From the NCBI RefSeq assembly GCF_004099695.1, contig NZ_SCHL01000001.1, positions 62,001 to 126,000 on the forward strand: DNA of 64,000 nucleotides. The letters run 5' to 3'. The notes under the pieces were generated by a model. That model saw nothing but the letters and a program-made list of their open reading frames with translations, did not search any database and was not told the DNA's origin. The position numbers were made by a program, and so were the translations under genes. Shown here piece after piece: positions 45,109 through 53,608 of the stretch. Every line of letters starts with the position of its first letter. Positions within the stretch are counted from its first letter, which is position 1. Origin of the DNA: Methanosarcina sp. MSH10X1 (GTDB lineage: Archaea > Halobacteriota > Methanosarcinia > Methanosarcinales > Methanosarcinaceae).

Positions 45109-45594
45109 TTATAAATTTCTCTTTTTCCCTTGGAAGTATGATCTCAGTTTCGTTAAAGCTGCAATTCCATGCCTGCATAATGCTTTGAGATTTTCCTGGT
45201 ACACGACAGCTGCCGGCACCAGGAGTAAAGGCATAGCTGCCGCAGTTTTAGCTCCTTCCGGAACTGGCAGCGCGGCTATAAGACTCGCTCCGGTAGCCCC
45301 ATAAAGAGGCGCTATGGGAAAAAGCATACCCAGGCCGAATGTCCTTCTGAAATGAATGCCTAATTTAGCAGCCAGGAAACCGTTAGATCCTATGACTACA
45401 CCAATGCCTATACTTGGTCCTATAGTCTTAAAAGGATTATACGATGGCCCGATATAGAGCCCCAGGTCGACACCAAAAACGGAAACAAGGCCATTGAATT
45501 GATCCCTTTCCTGATTGGAATTGCCTCCAAGGCCTGATACAACTATTCCTATGTCCAGTTGCAGAGGCCCTCTTCCTATTCTTTTTCCGTCCAT
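45109..45594 (-). CDS. Hypothetical glycine-rich protein
   Basis: A 161-residue protein, glycine-rich and moderately hydrophobic: LDIGIVVSGLGGN, GVDLGLYIGPSYNPFKTIG, IGIGVVIGSNGF, and one clear hydrophobic stretch near 125-150 (AAAMPLLLVPAAVVY). A basic tail follows. It may be membrane-associated. No family recognised. ATG 45594. Same strand as the glycoside genes upstream but probably not functionally linked. Confidence 0.5.
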   Translation of the reverse strand: MDGKRIGRGPLQLDIGIVVSGLGGNSNQERDQFNGLVSVFGVDLGLYIGPSYNPFKTIGPSIGIGVVIGSNGFLAAKLGIHFRRTFGLGMLFPIAPLYGATGASLIAALPVPEGAKTAAAMPLLLVPAAVVYQENLKALCRHGIAALTKLRSYFQGKKRNL

Positions 45595-45659
45595 TATATC
45601 ATTACTTCCCCGGAACGATAAATTATTTCCCTTACTCGGTAAATAATCCGAATGCCTGA

Positions 45660-46697
45660 TTACACGTATCCTTTTTTCGGACCATTAGATTTGCCCTTAT
45701 TTCCTTCAAACCATCTACAGTAATCTTCAGGGCACTGTTTCTCAGGGCACTCGCAGATATACTTCATAATATCTTTCATTTTTGCACTTGCCAGCGATAC
45801 CGAAGTATCGGCACCTCCGTAATAAATACGAAGTTCGTCACCTGCTACGACCCACCCGCAGGGAAAAACAACATCATTAACGTCCCCACTGCGTTCATAA
45901 GGCTCGCGCGGCCCGAAAACCCAGCCTTCCGACCTGTGAAGCACTTTTGTGGGATCGTCAAGATCAAGGAGAGCCAGCCCAAGCCTGTAACTTGCTTTAG
46001 CCGTTGTCTGGCGTACTCCGTGGTACATGATCAGCCATCCGTCAGGTGTGTAAAGGGGCTGCGGAGATAAACCGATTTTATAAGCGTCCCACCATCCCCC
46101 TTCCCTGGCGTACAGAAGCACATCATGCCTTTCCCAGGCTCTCATATCCGGAGAAAAGGAAATCCAGATATTTGCTTTCAAGCTGTGAACCGTAGGTGCA
46201 GGTCTGTGCAGCATTGCCCATTTGCCATTAAATCTTACGGGAAAAACTGCAGCATCTTTATTATCAGGCGGCATCACAGGTCCTGCCCGCTCAAAGTTAC
46301 GGAAATCTTCTGTAAAGGCAAGTGCCGGTAAAGGGCCCGAATCCGAAAAAGCCGTATATACTATGGCCCATTTTTCCAGCTCATCTATGTAAGTTATGCG
46401 CGGATCCTCAACGCCGTATATTTCTTCAGGATAATTTACAGGATCCGGAAAAAAGGTTGGCTTACTGTCGATCTCCCAGCCATCGATTCCGTTTTCACTC
46501 CTGGCTACCGTAAAGTGAGAAAAACCCCTGTGGTCTTCAACCCTGACCAGTAACAGGATTTTACCATCAACTATCGCAGCTGCGGGGTTAAATACCGAAT
46601 TGGCTCGATAAGGCCAATCTGCAGCTGTAAGTATAGGATTTTTCCTGTGCCGTACAAATAGCTCCCCATGATCTTTCCAGGTCATATTATTCCCCAT
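45660..46697 (-). CDS. Glycoside hydrolase family 130 protein
   Basis: A 345-residue five-bladed propeller glycosidase of family GH130, whose members are mannoside phosphorylases or beta-1,2-mannosidases. Typical features are HRKNPILTAADWPY, SVFNPAAAIVDGKILLLVRVEDHRGFSH, YGVEDPRITYID, KDAAVFP, RPAP, YHGVR and VNDVVFPCGWVV. A C-terminal tail with four cysteines (CECPEKQCPEDYC) is unusual and may bind metal. ATG 46697. The glycogen debranching enzyme lies upstream with about 40 bases between, so the pair is an operon in carbohydrate storage or glycan turnover. Confidence 0.85.
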   Translation of the reverse strand: MGNNMTWKDHGELFVRHRKNPILTAADWPYRANSVFNPAAAIVDGKILLLVRVEDHRGFSHFTVARSENGIDGWEIDSKPTFFPDPVNYPEEIYGVEDPRITYIDELEKWAIVYTAFSDSGPLPALAFTEDFRNFERAGPVMPPDNKDAAVFPVRFNGKWAMLHRPAPTVHSLKANIWISFSPDMRAWERHDVLLYAREGGWWDAYKIGLSPQPLYTPDGWLIMYHGVRQTTAKASYRLGLALLDLDDPTKVLHRSEGWVFGPREPYERSGDVNDVVFPCGWVVAGDELRIYYGGADTSVSLASAKMKDIMKYICECPEKQCPEDYCRWFEGNKGKSNGPKKGYV

Positions 46698-46735
46698 TCC
46701 GCGTACAGGCCGTTATTCCTATCATAATTCCATTC

Positions 46736-48715
46736 TCAAGGCTTGATCCCGAGTACATCCTCTACGTACGCCCTTAGAATCTCTGCAACACTCCATGCCT
46801 GGGCAATGGTACCTCCGGGAGAGTGTGGGTAATCTCCATCAAACACCTCAGAGATAGTGCCAATGCCTGCGGTTTCAAGGTGCTCGTCAAAGCCCTCAAG
46901 GAGGGTCTTCATAGATTCGAGATGGCTGTTTGAATAGCCGTGAACCTTCAGATAAGCTTTCACATAGGCTCCGAGGAGCCAGGGCCAGACTGTCCCGTTA
47001 TGATAGGCCGTATCTCTGTTAAGGGCATCCCCGCGGTACTGACCTTTATATAGGGGATGGTCACTTGAGAGGGTTCTGAGCCCGAAGGGTGTAAGAAGAT
47101 CCTTTTCAACCCTGTCCACTATGGCTCTTTCTTTCTCAGGGGAAAGCATGGTATAGGGAAGTGACACAACAAAAATCTGATTCGGGCGGATTGCGGGGTC
47201 TTTAACTTCGTTTCCTGCCTCGTCCTGAGATATAAGGTCAAAGAGGCAGTTAGTCTCAGGGTTCCAGAAGGCATTCTCAAAATTGGAAACTACCCCGGCT
47301 GCGAGATTCTCGTATTCGGAAACATCTTCACCCAGGAGAGTGCCCAGGTAGGAAGCTGTCTTCAGGGCATTGTACCAGAGAGCGTTTACTTCACAGGCTT
47401 TACCGGCTCTTGGAGTAACTGCCCACTCCCCGATTTTAGCATCCATCCAGGTCAGTTGAGGACCCTGCCGGATAAGGTAATCAGGATCCATGCCTATTCC
47501 GAAATCCGTGCCGCTGTAATAATTATCTATGATCTCATGCACGGTATCCCAGATATCGGAGAGGAAAAGGAAATCCTGTGTGTATGCGAAATATCGGTCC
47601 AGGGCATGAATAAACCAGAGAGAAGCATCCACCGTATTGTAAACCGGATCTCCTCCGAAAGCCGGGAAAGTGTTGGGAATCAGGCCTCTCCGGCAGTATC
47701 TGGCAAAATTATTGAGGGTGGACCTTGCATCCTCAAAACGGTAGGGAATTAAAAGCAAGCCGGGCAGAGAAATCATGGCATCCCTGCCCCAGTCCGAGTA
47801 CCAGTGATACCCTGCGATTACGGTATTTTCACCTGTAATACGGTTTTTCACTACAAAAGAATCGGTTGCTTTGAGAAGTTTGAGAGCAAAAGGTTCGGTG
47901 AGCTTTGAATCAAGGGCAAGAAGGTTCTGCCGGTTTGCTTCCCTTAAATAGAGTTTATCAACCTGCTCGAGAGTAAGAGAAGAAATATCCCCTGTCGAAG
48001 CTGCAATAAAAAAACGGGAAGTTCCGGTTTCGAGTTTGCTCTCAAAATAACCCGGATTGAAATTATCTTCCTGGAAATTAAGCCCACGCTGTTTCTCAGT
48101 GTCATATTCCAGGTTATAGTACCATATGGGTTCAGGGTGATACTCGAGATTGGATGAGATAGAGAAAGTGAAACCAGTAGAGCTTGCCAGTTTCACTTCC
48201 GAAGTTCCGGCTCTCTGGAAGAAAGAGAGGTATCCTGAGCGGGCAGTAAGGTTAAAATCTCTTGAGCTTACAAGAGGGAAAATTCTGAGTAAAGCTCCTT
48301 CTCTCCGGGATGTGATATCGTAGAGAACAAAGGTTGTATTACTATTATGGACCATGAAGACTTTTTTCTTCACGGTAAAATCCCCGGGCTGGTAAACCCA
48401 GAGAGGAAATGGGATGCGATTAAACTCAGAGAGGTGCTTGAAGCCCTCAGGAAAAATTTTTTCGGGATATCTATGGATCGCGAGCTTATAAAGTTCTTCA
48501 TTGATGGAGATTTCCTCATCAAGGGTAGAGAGCAGTAAAAGTCTCCCCGGAGAGTTCTCTGGAGCAGCAACAAGCAGCCCGTGATAAGTCCTTGTCTCTG
48601 CCCCAATGATTGTAGAGGAGGCATAGCCTCCAAGCCCGTTTCCTATAACCCATTCTCTTTTTATTCCTTCTTCATATGTTGAGAGAAAATCTACTCCAAA
48701 CCTGCCCCCATTCAT
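46736..48715 (-). CDS. Archaeal glycogen debranching enzyme (amylo-alpha-1,6-glucosidase)
   Basis: A 659-residue protein of the archaeal GDE family. The N-terminal domain begins EEGIKREWVIGNGLGGYASSTI with TRTYHGLLVAA. A GH133-type (alpha/alpha)6 barrel follows with AGYHWYSDWGRDAMISLPGL, NTFPAFGGDPVYNTVDASLW, EVNALWYNAL, YHNGTVWPWLLGAYVKAY and SEVFDGDYPHSPGGTIAQAW. Acid residues Asp and Glu in the DWGRD and SEVFDG motifs are probable catalytic groups. It removes alpha-1,6 branches from glycogen. ATG 48715. First gene of the pair with GH130. Confidence 0.9.
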   Translation of the reverse strand: MNGGRFGVDFLSTYEEGIKREWVIGNGLGGYASSTIIGAETRTYHGLLVAAPENSPGRLLLLSTLDEEISINEELYKLAIHRYPEKIFPEGFKHLSEFNRIPFPLWVYQPGDFTVKKKVFMVHNSNTTFVLYDITSRREGALLRIFPLVSSRDFNLTARSGYLSFFQRAGTSEVKLASSTGFTFSISSNLEYHPEPIWYYNLEYDTEKQRGLNFQEDNFNPGYFESKLETGTSRFFIAASTGDISSLTLEQVDKLYLREANRQNLLALDSKLTEPFALKLLKATDSFVVKNRITGENTVIAGYHWYSDWGRDAMISLPGLLLIPYRFEDARSTLNNFARYCRRGLIPNTFPAFGGDPVYNTVDASLWFIHALDRYFAYTQDFLFLSDIWDTVHEIIDNYYSGTDFGIGMDPDYLIRQGPQLTWMDAKIGEWAVTPRAGKACEVNALWYNALKTASYLGTLLGEDVSEYENLAAGVVSNFENAFWNPETNCLFDLISQDEAGNEVKDPAIRPNQIFVVSLPYTMLSPEKERAIVDRVEKDLLTPFGLRTLSSDHPLYKGQYRGDALNRDTAYHNGTVWPWLLGAYVKAYLKVHGYSNSHLESMKTLLEGFDEHLETAGIGTISEVFDGDYPHSPGGTIAQAWSVAEILRAYVEDVLGIKP

Positions 48716-49065
48716 AGATATTTGATTAGGGTTGATTAATTAAATACCTGTACGTTTAGAAAAAAAACGATTACTACTGAAGTTATTCATTCGTTTTATA
48801 TATTTTAAAAAAATTATATCGGGGTTAGCTCAAGCAGTATATATTTCCGACAAATTATAATAAAAACAAATTATATGCTCAACTCTTTTATTCTTAGCAA
48901 TTTATCCTCAACCGTTTGTAAGCCTAAGCATTTTCCTTTGTTATTCAATAAGACCTGAAAAATCTGCTTTTATACGCCAGAAAATCTGGCTGATGTTTTA
49001 AAAATTCTTTCCGGGAGCAAAACTTTATTAGCTGCATAGAAAAATCATCTATTAATCCATTAATA
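48716..49065. other. Divergent intergenic region
   Basis: AT-rich region between the glycogen operon and the alcohol dehydrogenase, holding promoters in both directions. No gene seen. Confidence 0.45.
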
Positions 49066-49075
49066 TTATATATTT
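49066..49075 (+). promoter_or_regulatory. TATA box of the alcohol dehydrogenase gene
   Basis: TTATATATTT lies about 50-60 bases before GTG 49125, with a ribosome site at 49109-49114 between them; the spacing fits an archaeal promoter. Confidence 0.5.
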
Positions 49076-49124
49076 AATATATTTCAAAAAATTTTATAGC
49101 AATTGCTAAGGGGAGTTGGAAGAC

Positions 49125-50273
49125 GTGATATACACCTACCTGAACCCGAAAGTAGCCCTTATGGGACCCGGGTGCGTAAAAGAAATAGGAAGGCATGCAA
49201 AAGACCTCGGGGCTACAAAAGCCCTGATAGTCGCAGGGAAAAGTAAGCACGGTGGACAGCTTGCGCTGGATATATATAAAATTCTCGAGGATGCAGATCT
49301 GGAAGCCGCAATCTATGCAGGAGCAGAACCCAACCCGACCGATACTTCAGCTATGGAAGGAGCGGAAATTTACAGAAAAGAAGACTGCAACATAATAGTA
49401 GCTGTCGGAGGAGGGAGCCCGATGGACTGTGCAAAGGCAATCGGCATCGTGGTTTATAACGGAGGGCTGATCAATGATTTTGAGGGTGTGGGCAAAGTTA
49501 CAAGGGGGATTCCTCCGCTCATCACAGTAAATACTACTGCCGGCACTGCGAGCGAGATGACGAGTTTTACGATTATTACGGATACGAAAAGGCATATCAA
49601 AATGGCAATCGTCGACCCGCGCATCACCCCTGATGTAGCGGTTAATGACCCGGAACTTATGGTAAGCATGCCGCCAGCACTTACGGCTGCAACCGGCATG
49701 GATGCCTTAACCCATGCTGTTGAAGCCTATGTTTCCACTATGGCTACGCCTACAACGGATGCAGCTGCCATCAAGTCCATAGAACTTATCTCAAAATACT
49801 TACGTGAAGCTGTCATCCACGGGGAAGACGTGAGAAACAGGGATATGATGGCACATGCGGAATACCTTGCAGGTATTGCTTTCAACAATGCAAGCCTGGG
49901 CTATGTGCATTCCATGGCGCACCAGCTAGGTGGGCTTTACAACCTTCCTCACGGGGTTTGCAATGCAATTCTTCTACCCTATGTGGAGGCATACAATAAG
50001 CAGGTCGTCCCTGAACGCTTTGCCGATATCGCAAAAGCAATGGGGGAGAATATAGAAGGGTTGACTCCGGAACAGGCTGCCGACCGCGCCATAGAAGCCA
50101 TAAGAAAGCTTGCGTCCGATATCGGGATTCCATCCGGGTTAAAAGAGCTTGGCGCAAAGGAGGAAGACCTTGAACTCCTGGCTGAACATGCTATGCAGGA
50201 TGTCTGCCGCCTGACAAACCCCAGGGATCTTTCAAAAGAAGATATTATTGATATTTACAGGAAAGCCCTGTGA
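49125..50273 (+). CDS. Iron-containing alcohol dehydrogenase
   Basis: A 382-residue group III (iron-dependent) alcohol dehydrogenase. NAD(P)-binding motifs are VAVGGGSPMDCAKAIG and NTTAGTASEMTSFTIITD. Metal ligands are in MDALTHAVEAYVST and SMAHQLGGLYNLPHGVCNAILLP. It probably interconverts an alcohol and aldehyde; the substrate is unknown. The frame permits TTG 49116, but AAGGGGAG abuts that codon. GTG 49125 is nine bases after the site and is preferred. Confidence 0.9.
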   Translation: MIYTYLNPKVALMGPGCVKEIGRHAKDLGATKALIVAGKSKHGGQLALDIYKILEDADLEAAIYAGAEPNPTDTSAMEGAEIYRKEDCNIIVAVGGGSPMDCAKAIGIVVYNGGLINDFEGVGKVTRGIPPLITVNTTAGTASEMTSFTIITDTKRHIKMAIVDPRITPDVAVNDPELMVSMPPALTAATGMDALTHAVEAYVSTMATPTTDAAAIKSIELISKYLREAVIHGEDVRNRDMMAHAEYLAGIAFNNASLGYVHSMAHQLGGLYNLPHGVCNAILLPYVEAYNKQVVPERFADIAKAMGENIEGLTPEQAADRAIEAIRKLASDIGIPSGLKELGAKEEDLELLAEHAMQDVCRLTNPRDLSKEDIIDIYRKAL

Positions 50274-50374
50274 AAATGCCTGGGAAAAGCACCTGAAATT
50301 GAGGATTCAAAGATTAATAAGCCACTTCTTCAAGAGAAGGTATCAAGACTGCATAAATAAAGGGAGTGATTTTG

Positions 50375-50899
50375 ATGAAATTATTTGGGGGCCGTGGAGG
50401 CCATGAAGAAGCGAGAGGACATGTCTACAGAATGAACGAAAAACTCGTTTCCATCGGAGACGACTACTGGATAGAAGACGAAACCGGAGAGCGAGCGTTC
50501 CATGTTGACGGAAAGGCTCTCCGCATTCGCAACACCCTGATTTTCAAAGATCTGCGGGGAAATGATCTCTATAAAATCACGGAGAAGTTACTCAGGATCA
50601 GAGACACGATGGAAATCAAAAGAGCCGACGACGGCCTGGCTGCGACTGTCAAAAAAGATCTCATTAATATTCTGCGGGATAAATGGAAGGTTGAAATCCC
50701 TGATGGGCCTGATATGGAAATCCGTGGAAATATTCTGGACCACGAGTATGAGATTGAGTCTGAAGGGAGGAAGATTGCAGAAGTCTCAAAAAAGTGGTTC
50801 CGCCTCCGCGATACCTATGGAGTGGAGATTGAGCCCGGACAGGATAATGCACTCATCCTGGCGATTGCGGCTTCACTCGATCAAATGGCACATGATTGA
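50375..50899 (+). CDS. LURP-one-related (DUF567-like) protein
   Basis: A 174-residue protein with the repeated pattern of the LURP-one/scramblase-like beta barrel: VYRMNEKLVSIGDDYWIEDE, GERAFHVDGKALRIRNTLIF, DLYKITEKLLRIRDTMEIKR and YEIESEGRKIAEVSKKWFRLRDTYGVEI. The hydrophobic C-terminal helix follows (NALILAIAASLDQMAHD). Family members are of unknown biochemical function, perhaps lipid binding. ATG 50375 follows AGGGAGTG. The BASS transporter starts 18 bases after its stop, so co-transcription is likely. Confidence 0.8.
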   Translation: MKLFGGRGGHEEARGHVYRMNEKLVSIGDDYWIEDETGERAFHVDGKALRIRNTLIFKDLRGNDLYKITEKLLRIRDTMEIKRADDGLAATVKKDLINILRDKWKVEIPDGPDMEIRGNILDHEYEIESEGRKIAEVSKKWFRLRDTYGVEIEPGQDNALILAIAASLDQMAHD

Positions 50900-50917
50900 G
50901 AATAAGAGGTTCGAAAC

Positions 50918-51808
50918 GTGGTTGAAACTGAAGCTTTCACGAGCCTTTTCCAAACCACCGGTTACATTGCTACACTGGTTTTTGTGCTGGCAAGCACATT
51001 TTCAGCTGGACTTTCTCTTACGGTTCGGCAGATTCTTGATCCACTGCATAATATAAAGCTGGTACTTCTCGCGCTTTTAGCAAATTTTATACTTGTACCT
51101 GCGCTTGCACTGGTCTTGCTGTATGTATTCTCACTTCCACGACCACTGGCAATCGGGCTTTTTATTCTTGGTACTGTTGCAGGGTCTCCTTTCGTCCTGA
51201 AGCTCACGCAGGCAGCCAGAGGAGATGTTGCTCTTGCATCAGGCCTGATGATACTCCTTATGGTTGTAACAACTTTTTATTTGCCTGTCGTTCTCCCTAT
51301 ATTTTTTCCCAGAATCGAGACCAGTGACTGGGATCTTATCAGATCTATGGCTGAGATAATACTTATCCCGCTGGCGCTTGGTCTTCTGGTCCGTGCAAGA
51401 TACGGTGAACTGGCAGAAGAAATGCGCCCTTTTATTGGTGAAGTGAGTAGCCTTGCCTTCCTCGTTCTGATCATATCCTACATTCTAGCTTACTTACCTG
51501 CCATGATGCGTATTATCACTGAGACCTATGCACTCTTTGCAGGAATTATATTTACAATTGGGTCATATGCACTTGGCTATTTTCTGGGAGATCCTGATAG
51601 ATCACACAGGCGGGCATTAGGCTTCGGAACTGCCCAGCGCAATATCTCGGTAGCACTGGCAATTGCAAGTTTAAATTTCAGAGATCCTTATGTTACAATC
51701 ATGATCTTTTTCATATCAATTGTTGCTGTGATATTGCTGATGGTTTTTGCGCAGGAAATTGGTTATCATCACAAAAAGGGGGAAAAAGCCACTTGGGATG
51801 AGGAGTAA
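50918..51808 (+). CDS. Bile acid:sodium symporter (BASS) family transporter
   Basis: A 296-residue membrane protein with about nine to ten helices in the BASS/SBF fold. Family marks are the early LASTFSAGLSLTVRQIL and a mid GTVAGSPFVLKLTQAARGDVALASGL motif. Near the end, GFGTAQRNISVALAIASLNF is a typical sodium-site crossover sequence. Substrate cannot be predicted; organic anions are common. GTG start at 50918. It follows the LURP-one gene closely. Confidence 0.8.
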   Translation: MVETEAFTSLFQTTGYIATLVFVLASTFSAGLSLTVRQILDPLHNIKLVLLALLANFILVPALALVLLYVFSLPRPLAIGLFILGTVAGSPFVLKLTQAARGDVALASGLMILLMVVTTFYLPVVLPIFFPRIETSDWDLIRSMAEIILIPLALGLLVRARYGELAEEMRPFIGEVSSLAFLVLIISYILAYLPAMMRIITETYALFAGIIFTIGSYALGYFLGDPDRSHRRALGFGTAQRNISVALAIASLNFRDPYVTIMIFFISIVAVILLMVFAQEIGYHHKKGEKATWDEE

Positions 51809-51980
51809 CTTCTTGAACAATAGTTTTGAAGAGCACATGATTGAAAAAATATTTTCAAATAACCATGAAATTCTCCTGTGAGTCAGGTAACCTCAGAGAG
51901 ATATATAACTTATATTCGGTGATCTGCTGGCCCTATGAATGTTGTAGCTAAAGCTCAGGATAAGCAGCAGGAAAGAGCCC

Positions 51981-52121
51981 ATGGTTGAAGAAAGCACAGC
52001 TTTTGTCATTGCCTTTGGAGTACTGCTTTTTATTTTCAGTTTAATATCAAGAAAAATTTCAGGGTCGATGGTCACAAACCCTATGATCTTTGTCTTCGGC
52101 TTGCTACTATTGAAAGTTTAG
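51981..52121 (+). pseudogene. N-terminal fragment of a CPA1 cation:proton antiporter
   Basis: From ATG 51981, preceded by AGGAAAG, a 46-residue frame reads VEESTAFVIAFGVLLFIFSL with KISGSMVTNPMIFVFGLLLL after it and stops at TAG 52119. This is the opening of NhaP-like sodium/proton antiporters, in which a first helix is followed by a TxPMIF segment. The other 350 or more residues are missing, so it is a truncated copy. MscS follows closely. Confidence 0.6.
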
Positions 52122-52307
52122 CTTAGTTTTCTAAAGAGGCATAGATAAAAGGTCACTGAAGGCATGAGCCAGTTAAATGTACATTAACCGGTTGTGAAAG
52201 AAAAGGACTGATTAAACTGTAAACTTAGAGGTAGAATTTTTATGGTGAATGGAGTACTTTGAGACTTTACGGCAGGGAGAGATTCTGGAAAAGGAGGGGG
52301 GTAATGT

Positions 52308-53428
52308 GTGGTTAATATCGAAAATACTGAAAACATACTAATTTTTAGCAAGTTGTTTGTGCAAATTGCTATTATTCTCGTAGCCACATTTAGTGCCATA
52401 CTGATAAGCAGGTTTATCCTTAAGCGGTGGTTGTGGCCGGCAGTCGGAAAAACCAGGACAAATCTTGACAACCTGATTCTTAGATTTTTGCAACGTTTTC
52501 TTCTGATTACTATCTTTCTACTGGGTCTCCAGGCGTTAATAAGGCTGCTCGAGGAGTTTATCAGCCCGTATATCGAATACTTAGACAAACTTTTTTCTTT
52601 TTCTACTGGATTATAACAGTCTATATCATTTTTCACCTTATAAATCTCGTTTCAGACCTTTACCTATTTCAATTTCCCCGGCGAGAGGGTGAAGTTATCG
52701 ATAAGCGCGTAGTTCAAACTATGAGAAACATTCTACTGCTGGTCATCGGCCTTTTTGCTGTCATTGTGCTTCTTGAGTACTTCGGGATCACAGGTGCTGC
52801 AATTAATACATCCCTTGCTGCACTTGGCGTAGGAGGTATTATTTTGGGCCTTGCGGCTCAGTCGGCACTGAGCAATATTATATCAAGGATTGTGCTTTTA
52901 ATTGATCGCCCTTTCAAAGTGGGGGATAGGATCAGAATCGAACTGCTTGACACATGGGGTGACCGGTTAGGGATCAGCTGGAGGTCAACTCGTATTCTTA
53001 CTAGAGATAACCGCCTCGTAGCAATCCCCAACTCAGTCATAAGTGAGGATCTTATTACGAATTACTCCACACCCGGCAAGATGTTTTGTGTCGAGACTGA
53101 TGTTGTCGTATCCTATGGCGCTGATATCGAATGTGTGAGAAGCCTTATCCTTAATGCGCTGAAGCAGGAAAACTGGATAATGCATGAAGAACCGGTACAG
53201 GCACTCTTGCTCGAATTTTCAGATTCAGGAATGAAGTTCAAAGTCAGGTGCTGGATAGAGAACTATGTAGATCTCCGGGTTTCGCTAGATCAGCTTAACA
53301 CGGCAATTTACAAAGTTCTTCATGCTGCAGATATTGAATTGTCGGCTTACAATATCGTTATTGGTTCTACTGGTCCGAAGACCGGGTCTATAGTATCTAA
53401 TTGCCGCAAAAATTCCAGGAGTAAATAA
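52308..53428 (+). pseudogene. Frameshifted MscS-family mechanosensitive channel
   Basis: The first part (GTG 52308 after GGAGGGGGG) encodes about 97 residues of an N-terminal membrane domain and stops at TAA 52614. The second part continues in another phase from about 52603. It runs through WIITVYIIFHLINLVSDLY, then the MscS pore helix region (AAINTSLAALGVGGIILGLA and QSALSNIISRIVLL), the beta domain (FKVGDRIRI, STRILTRDNRLVAIPNSVI) and the cytoplasmic C-terminal domain. Joining the two across the T-rich run 52591-52602 by a one-base change restores a normal channel of about 370 residues. It is a recent frameshift, a sequencing slip or, less likely, programmed slippage. Confidence 0.85.
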
Positions 53429-53608
53429 CTTTGCTTCAATAAGCTTATTCAATATAATTTAGATCAGTAAACCATCAAAAGTAAAATAACATGTATATTA
53501 TTTTATACATGACGAAACGATATGATCTTAAACTTCGAGTTCTGAGGAGTTCTCGCAGTTCTGTAAAGTGGAACTTTTACTAATGCCAGAGCATCAGGGG
53601 GGAAATAG

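Noticed and set aside
52591-52602. Programmed -1 frameshift signal in MscS
   Set aside because: The run is T-rich but does not match the X-XXY-YYZ slippery heptamer in the zero phase and no stimulatory hairpin is evident; indel is simpler.
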